Source: Flavobacterium sediminilitoris (GTDB taxonomy: Bacteria; Bacteroidota; Bacteroidia; Flavobacteriales; Flavobacteriaceae). From it: 64,000 nt of DNA. Below the pieces are notes generated by a model, which saw only the letters and a program-made list of their open reading frames with translations, had not been told where the DNA came from and did not search any database. A program made the translations under genes and the position numbers. This document shows, piece after piece, positions 59,875-64,000 of this stretch. Location of the stretch: NCBI RefSeq assembly GCF_023008245.1, contig NZ_CP090145.1:1736001-1800000 (forward strand). The letters run 5' to 3'. Numbering within the stretch: position 1 is the stretch's first letter; every line of letters starts with the position of its first letter.

Positions 59875-60861
59875 ATGAATACTCAAAGCCAAATAAAAAC
59901 ACATTTTGATTTTAAGGTAATCGTCTTTTTTATATTAATTTTTATTTTTTCTTGCGCTCTTTTAGCTTTTCAGAAAGCTAATGAGGTGACTTGTGAAATA
60001 ACAGATTTTAAAATTGATGCGAATGAATATACTGTAGGAGAATTGATAACTTTTTCTGATGATTCTAAAGGTTCGTTTTCTTGGAGATGGTATTTTGGAG
60101 ACGGAACAGAGATATCCTATAAATCTAAAATAGGACATGTGTTTACAAAAGCAGGAGCTTATAAAGTGAAGTTGTTAGTTAATAATGTGTGTACTGTTGA
60201 GAAAACAATAAAAATTTCTCCAAAAGTTTTAGTTATAAAAGAAAAATTAGAAGTTGATTTTGAAGTGCCAAGTAGAGTGAAACAAGGAGATGTTGTTCAG
60301 TTTTCAGATAAAACAATGAATTCTAATAGTTGGGAATGGAGATTTGGAGAAACTGAAACGGTTGATAGCAGAGAAAAAAATCCTAAATATACATTTAATA
60401 CTATAGGAGTAAAAACAGTATCTCTTGTTGTTAATGATGATAAGAAAAATATTGTATTTAAAGATGTTGTTGTAGTTTCTAGAGACATTAAAAAAACAGA
60501 AAAGAAAACAAAAAGGACTGAAGTTAAAAAAATAGATAATTTAGTTAAGCCTTTTACAGAAATAGAAGATGTAAAACCTATTCCTGTAGTTATAAAAACA
60601 GTAACAGAAAGTGAATTTACAGAGTTGATGTATTCGATTTCAGAAGATAAAATTTCATTAAGTAATTTTAAAAATAATTTTTGTTTTGATTCACCTCCTT
60701 TAATTAAAGTGAATAGTGACAAGAGGTATATGTCTTTAGATCAGTTGTATAAGATGATAAAAAGCAAAGGAATAAAAGTGAGAAAAGTAGTAATAAATAA
60801 AGAGAAAGATAAATGTATTGAAACAATACATGTGAGTTTCAAGTTTAGAACATTCTTTTAA
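59875..60861 (+). CDS. PKD-domain membrane protein of the T6SS-iii locus
   Basis: A 328-residue protein with one N-terminal membrane helix (about 13-32) and a periplasmic part. Two PKD-like beta-sandwich domains carry the GDGTE/ FGETE-type turn: WRWYFGDGTEI near 75-85 and WEWRFGETETV near 159-169. A basic linker (about 200-225) leads to a C-terminal domain with two cysteines (FCFDSPP, DKCIETI). Position directly before tssB suggests it is one of the Bacteroidota-specific membrane-complex proteins (TssN-TssR group), but I cannot say which. Adjacent to, and 37 bp before, tssB. Confidence 0.75.
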   Translation: MNTQSQIKTHFDFKVIVFFILIFIFSCALLAFQKANEVTCEITDFKIDANEYTVGELITFSDDSKGSFSWRWYFGDGTEISYKSKIGHVFTKAGAYKVKLLVNNVCTVEKTIKISPKVLVIKEKLEVDFEVPSRVKQGDVVQFSDKTMNSNSWEWRFGETETVDSREKNPKYTFNTIGVKTVSLVVNDDKKNIVFKDVVVVSRDIKKTEKKTKRTEVKKIDNLVKPFTEIEDVKPIPVVIKTVTESEFTELMYSISEDKISLSNFKNNFCFDSPPLIKVNSDKRYMSLDQLYKMIKSKGIKVRKVVINKEKDKCIETIHVSFKFRTFF

Positions 60862-60898
60862 AAATAAATAAATAAATCTATATCATAAAAATTATATT

Positions 60899-61363
60899 AT
60901 GGCAAACACATTTTCAAATAGCTACGGAATCGGTGGGAACGAGGTAAAAGTAGAAGGACAAGAAAGTATTCTTGAAATTCCACAAAATAGAACATTAATA
61001 GCTCAGAAATTAACATTAAATACTCCTGTTAAACCAGAAGTAGTTACAGGGTTAAAAAATATGGATGAAGTTTTTGAACATTTTGACCCAAAAGTAAAAG
61101 TTGGGTTTGAGGACGAAAACGGACAAACTATAAGAGAAGAATTGAAATTTAGAAATGTGGGGGATTTTTCAATTAATGGAATTTCACAACAAAGTTCAAT
61201 TTTGACTGATTTAAAAACAAAGAACGAACAGTATAAAAAAATGATCAAACAATTGAAAACAAATAAAGTTCTAAAATTAGCATTGCAAGATCCAGATGCG
61301 AAGAAAGCTATAATAGATACTTTAGAAAATTTAATTTCAGAAATTGATCAATCAGACAAATAA
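60899..61363 (+). CDS. tssB: T6SS sheath small subunit TssB (VipA)
   Basis: A 154-residue protein, shorter and more divergent than proteobacterial TssB, as in the Bacteroidota subtype. NRTLIAQKLTLNTPVKPEVV near 29-48 and MDEVFEHFDPKVKVGFED near 54-71 correspond to the sheath strand region. The helical C-terminal part ends ALQDPDAKKAIIDTLENLI. With TssC it forms the contractile sheath. 8-bp gap to tssC; the pair must be co-expressed. Confidence 0.9.
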   Translation: MANTFSNSYGIGGNEVKVEGQESILEIPQNRTLIAQKLTLNTPVKPEVVTGLKNMDEVFEHFDPKVKVGFEDENGQTIREELKFRNVGDFSINGISQQSSILTDLKTKNEQYKKMIKQLKTNKVLKLALQDPDAKKAIIDTLENLISEIDQSDK

Positions 61364-61371
61364 GAAAAGCT

Positions 61372-62739
61372 ATGGCAAATAATGAAAACAATAGTGCTGC
61401 ATCAAGCATAAATCAAGAGCATAAGGAATTAGAATTACGTTCATTAGAACAGAACCTTGAATCATTTATTCAGTTTGGAGGATTTGATTTATTAGAAGGT
61501 TCAATTGAAGGTGTTCAAAATTTAAATCCAGATAGAAAAGCAAGAAAAAATATATTTCTTACAGAGTCAAATAAAAAAGGAGAGCGAGAAACATTAAAAA
61601 AGATTTTAAGATTGTGGGCGGATTCTCTAAAAACTTCAGATAATCTAGTAGATTTAGTAAATGATTGTACTGAAAAAGCAGAAGAAGCTGAAAAAACATT
61701 AAAGAAAAACCTTAAAATAGCAATTGAAGAAACAAAAGAACTTGAGGAAAACTATAGAAGTATAGCTTTATTTTATAAGAATACAGAAGAAACCAAGTTG
61801 AAAAATATTTCAATTGTTAATGCTGAATTAGATCAATTAAGCGATTTAGATAACACAAGGTTTATTGATAATATACAAGAAGAATTAGTGAATGGATTTG
61901 ATCGTTTAGATTTAAGACAAAATTATTCTTTATTAGTAATTCCAGGGTACTTAGGTTCAAATAAAGTAATTGAAAAGTGGGCTAAGATAGCTTATGATAA
62001 TAAAGTAATGTTAATTACTGATTTTCAACACTTAGATGAACCGGATGATGTTATGGAAATGTTTGAATCGGCAAATCTATCAGGAGGTGACACGTATCGT
62101 TCAAATGTTATGATGGCATGTAACTGGTTAGTAGGTAGAGGAAAACATGATGAAATTGAAGAAGAGGATAACTTATATATTCCACCTTCAATGGCATTAG
62201 CAGGAAAGGTATATAATACATTAATGTCTCAAATTACTGCGGGTAAGAAATTTGGAGGTATAAATGAAGTTGATGGTGTTAAATTCGACTTAAAGAAAAG
62301 TGAAATTGCTAATTTGGAAAACTTAGGACTTATTCCTATGGTTAATGAATATGGCAAAGTCATGGCATTCTCAGGGAAAACATTATTTAATGGCGATAAT
62401 TTAGGACTTCAGACTTATTCGGTTGTTCGTGTATTCGATTACATAACGAAGGTTTTAATGGACTTCTTAAATAGAAGAGCTTTTGAAAACTTTAACGCAA
62501 AAACAAGAAAAGAAATTTTAAATCAAATTGTGAAATTTCTAGATAATGTTGCTGGTCCAGATAAATTAATTGAAGATTTCGATATTAAAAGATTTGAACA
62601 AGATCCAAATCAAAAGGATAGAATTTTCTTAGATATTCGATTAAAACCATACTTTCCTGCTAAGAACTTTTTGATTAAAATGGATGGTCAAAAAGGAGAT
62701 GAAGGTAATGATTGGGATACTGATTATGCGGAATCTTAA
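61372..62739 (+). CDS. tssC: T6SS sheath large subunit TssC (VipB)
   Basis: A 455-residue DUF5458-type TssC. Features: the N-terminal helix, FIQFGGFDLLEGSIEGVQNL near 34-53, YSLLVIPGYLGSNKVIEKWAKIAYDNKVMLITDF across 183-216 (read in parts), SNVMMACNWLVGRG near 242-255, and a C-terminal region typical of sheath proteins. Length matches Bacteroidota members. It follows tssB by 8 bp. The stop codon lies in the first of three 11-bp direct repeats. Confidence 0.92.
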   Translation: MANNENNSAASSINQEHKELELRSLEQNLESFIQFGGFDLLEGSIEGVQNLNPDRKARKNIFLTESNKKGERETLKKILRLWADSLKTSDNLVDLVNDCTEKAEEAEKTLKKNLKIAIEETKELEENYRSIALFYKNTEETKLKNISIVNAELDQLSDLDNTRFIDNIQEELVNGFDRLDLRQNYSLLVIPGYLGSNKVIEKWAKIAYDNKVMLITDFQHLDEPDDVMEMFESANLSGGDTYRSNVMMACNWLVGRGKHDEIEEEDNLYIPPSMALAGKVYNTLMSQITAGKKFGGINEVDGVKFDLKKSEIANLENLGLIPMVNEYGKVMAFSGKTLFNGDNLGLQTYSVVRVFDYITKVLMDFLNRRAFENFNAKTRKEILNQIVKFLDNVAGPDKLIEDFDIKRFEQDPNQKDRIFLDIRLKPYFPAKNFLIKMDGQKGDEGNDWDTDYAES

Positions 62740-62765
62740 AAAAATCTTAAAAAAATCTTAAAAAA
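62733..62765. repeat. Three 11-bp direct repeats across the tssC stop
   Basis: ATCTTAAAAAA occurs at 62733, 62744 and 62755 with no spacer. The first copy contains the tssC stop codon. Probably replication slippage; the A-rich track lies just upstream of the hcp promoter. Confidence 0.8.
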
Positions 62766-62790
62766 TATATATTTACAAAAGTTTTTTTGA

Positions 62791-62798
62791 TATATTTG
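62791..62798 (+). promoter_or_regulatory. -7 box for the main hcp gene
   Basis: TATATTTG matches TAnnTTTG, 58 nt before the ATG at 62857. Together with the terminator after the gene it makes hcp an independent transcript. Confidence 0.6.
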
Positions 62799-62856
62799 AA
62801 AAAACAAAACAAATAAACATAATAAACATTAATTTTTAATCTTTAAATATTACACT

Positions 62857-63243
62857 ATGTCATTTAAATCAAAACTAAAAGTTGGCGGAAAAGAATTAAA
62901 CATTTTAGACGCGTCTTATGACTTATTCCAAGAAGTTGATGCTAGCGGAAGACCATCTTCTGTTACTCGTGGAGGAACAATCAATTTAACAGTTGAATCA
63001 ACAGGTGATTCATTCTTCTTTGAATGGATGACAAATAACTTCGAAAGAAAAGATGGTTCAATTCAGTATGTAAAACGTGATACTGATGCTAAGTTAAAAG
63101 AATTAAACTTCAAAGAAGGTTATTTAATTAAATATAAAGAATCTTTTGATGCTACAGGTACTAATCCATTAGTGGAAACTTTCACAATTTCTGCAAAAGA
63201 AATTTCTATGGGTGGTGGTGAGCATATTAACGAGTGGGTATAA
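62857..63243 (+). CDS. tssD: T6SS tube protein Hcp (TssD), first copy
   Basis: A 128-residue Bacteroidota-type Hcp. SFKSKLKVGGKELNILDASY at the start, DLFQEVDASGRPSSVTRGG (about 22-40), the FFFEWM strand (about 53-58), FKEGYLIKYKESF and a final FTISAKEISMGGGEHINEW are the family marks. It forms hexameric rings inside the sheath and is secreted. The codon pattern is richer in C-ending codons near the start (e.g. gacgcg, ggc) than its neighbours, as in highly expressed genes. It has its own promoter and terminator. Confidence 0.93.
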   Translation: MSFKSKLKVGGKELNILDASYDLFQEVDASGRPSSVTRGGTINLTVESTGDSFFFEWMTNNFERKDGSIQYVKRDTDAKLKELNFKEGYLIKYKESFDATGTNPLVETFTISAKEISMGGGEHINEWV

Positions 63244-63267
63244 TCCTTTCTTTATAATAATGTAATT

Positions 63268-63310
63268 TAAAGGGTTAGTAATGCTAACCCTTTATTGTCA
63301 TTTTTTTTTA
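63268..63310 (+). terminator. Terminator between the two hcp genes
   Basis: TAAAGGGTTAG (63268-63278) pairs perfectly with CTAACCCTTTA (63284-63294) around a 5-nt loop. A run of nine or more T follows from about 63301. Confidence 0.85.
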
Positions 63311-63330
63311 ATTAATCAAACTTAATAGAT

Positions 63331-63726
63331 ATGTCTTTTTTAGCAAAACTTGAGATTGACGGAGAGGTAATGAATGTCTTAGAGTTTCAATTTACTATCG
63401 GTCAAGAAATCGATAAAAGTGGGAAACCGTCTGCAGACCCTAATGGAGGAAGATTTAGGGTTATTATAGAATCTACCAAAAGTACAATGTTATTTGATTG
63501 GATGGTTAGTAATAATCAAACAAAAAACGGTAAAGTAACTTTTTTTAGAAGAGATGCAGTTTCTAAGATGAGAGAACTTCAATTTAATGATGGATATTGT
63601 ATAGGTTATGATGAGGTGTTTTTATCTCAAAGTAATTCATCAATGAGCGTTGAAATAATTGTTTCTGCAAAAGAAATAATTATGAACGGATCTAAATTTA
63701 GTCGTAATTGGCCATTAAAATTCTAA
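63331..63726 (+). CDS. Second, divergent Hcp (TssD) linked to an effector-like ORF
   Basis: A 131-residue Hcp. It shares the frame of the first copy: SFLAKLEIDGEVMNVLEFQF, GQEIDKSGKPSADPNGG, LFDWMVSNNQTKNGKVTFFRRDA, and IIVSAKEIIMNG near the end. Identity to the first Hcp is only moderate by eye. A cysteine in DGYCIGYDE is not in the first copy. It lies after the terminator of hcp1 and 7 bp before an ORF that runs off the window, an arrangement typical of a dedicated Hcp-effector pair. Confidence 0.9.
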   Translation: MSFLAKLEIDGEVMNVLEFQFTIGQEIDKSGKPSADPNGGRFRVIIESTKSTMLFDWMVSNNQTKNGKVTFFRRDAVSKMRELQFNDGYCIGYDEVFLSQSNSSMSVEIIVSAKEIIMNGSKFSRNWPLKF

Positions 63727-63733
63727 CTGTATA

Positions 63734-64000
63734 ATGGACGAATTAGAAGCTAACTTTTTTTTAGGATTAAGTATCCACTTTGGAGGACCTAAAACTTATA
63801 TGTCTGGAACAGCTGGAGTAGGAGTAAGTAAGAAATTCGATTTTGTAACACCAGGGATAAATTTAGGAGTTAATTTTTATAATGGCGGTTTAGGTTCTTT
63901 ACCTAATAGTTCAAATTTTAATATTGATACCGTTATTACTGCTAAACTTACTGCTGGAGGCGGAAAAGGTGATCCAATGACAATTTATCCACTACATCTA
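63734..64000 (+). CDS. Putative Hcp-linked T6SS effector, N-terminal part (runs off the window)
   Basis: Opens with ATG at 63734, 7 nt after the second hcp stop, and stays open for 89 codons to the edge. The visible part is Gly-rich and beta-prone: LGLSIHFGGPKTYMSG, VGVSKKFDFVTPGINLGVNFYNGG and TAKLTAGGGKGDPMTIYPL. No signal peptide. This pattern recalls the all-beta polymorphic toxin 23 (Ntox23) group known from T6SS and other export systems, but that is recalled likeness, not a search result. An immunity gene would be expected just beyond the window. Confidence 0.5.
   Translation, partial: MDELEANFFLGLSIHFGGPKTYMSGTAGVGVSKKFDFVTPGINLGVNFYNGGLGSLPNSSNFNIDTVITAKLTAGGGKGDPMTIYPLHL

Noticed and set aside
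62733..62765. Short repeats as a CRISPR array.
   Set aside because: Units are 11 bp, contiguous, without spacers or cas genes.

Overview
The window is a chromosomal segment of a low-GC member of the Bacteroidota, most likely family Flavobacteriaceae. The evidence is a SusC/SusD pair, PorG, PorT and PorP/SprF of the type IX secretion system (T9SS), a secreted amylase with a T9SS C-terminal sorting domain, a TamL lipoprotein, a Bacteroidota-type T6SS (subtype iii), and many promoters of the Bacteroidetes form TAnnTTTG. Genus cannot be fixed from the sequence; Tenacibaculum- or Polaribacter-like marine flavobacteria are a guess. There is one tRNA (Leu-UAG) and no rRNA, insertion sequence, prophage or CRISPR array.

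Layout. 1-3 kb: tandem PiT phosphate transporters, the first cut by the window edge. 3-6 kb: an Nfu Fe-S protein, an orphan PorP/SprF protein behind a structured leader, and a gamma-carbonic-anhydrase-like protein. 6-14.4 kb, minus strand: an envelope block with CBS protein, nadK, porG, uppS, bamA, two Skp/OmpH chaperones and murI. 14.5-19 kb, plus strand: pdxJ with an alpha/beta hydrolase, then FadL with a GDSL lipoprotein. A convergent intergenic region at 19.1 kb holds an unusual C-rich array of three 22-bp repeats. 19.3-21.2 kb: a BaiN/HI0933 flavoprotein and a glycerophosphodiesterase.

21.3-41.2 kb is a complete maltose/starch utilisation locus. On the minus strand lie an SLC45-type transporter, beta-phosphoglucomutase, GH65 maltose phosphorylase, GH31 alpha-glucosidase and two GH13 lipoproteins. 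A LacI-type regulator follows, and on the plus strand SusC, SusD, a SusE-like lipoprotein and a T9SS-exported GH13 amylase. Starch would be cut outside the cell, oligosaccharides bound and imported by SusCDE, trimmed in the periplasm, and maltose phosphorolysed in the cytoplasm.

41.3-50.4 kb holds housekeeping genes: tRNA-Leu, accD without its zinc ribbon, fba, tamL with a TTG start, an SpoU methyltransferase, porT, ubiE, folA and a DUF547 protein lacking the family's cysteines. 50.8-57.7 kb is one long minus-strand run: DUF151 nuclease, NupC-type nucleoside transporter with an extra periplasmic domain, a zinc-ribbon membrane protein, thyA, a TonB-C protein and a large metzincin-like protease. 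Its promoter is followed by a leader RNA that can fold into nested stems. 57.9-59.7 kb encodes EtfAB.

59.9 kb to the end is the start of a T6SS-iii locus: a PKD-domain membrane protein, TssB, TssC, a well-isolated Hcp (TssD), a second divergent Hcp, and directly behind it a truncated ORF that looks like an Hcp-linked effector. The strongest leads are this Hcp2-effector pair, the 22-bp repeat array, the leader RNA at 57.8 kb, and several family members missing hallmark residues.
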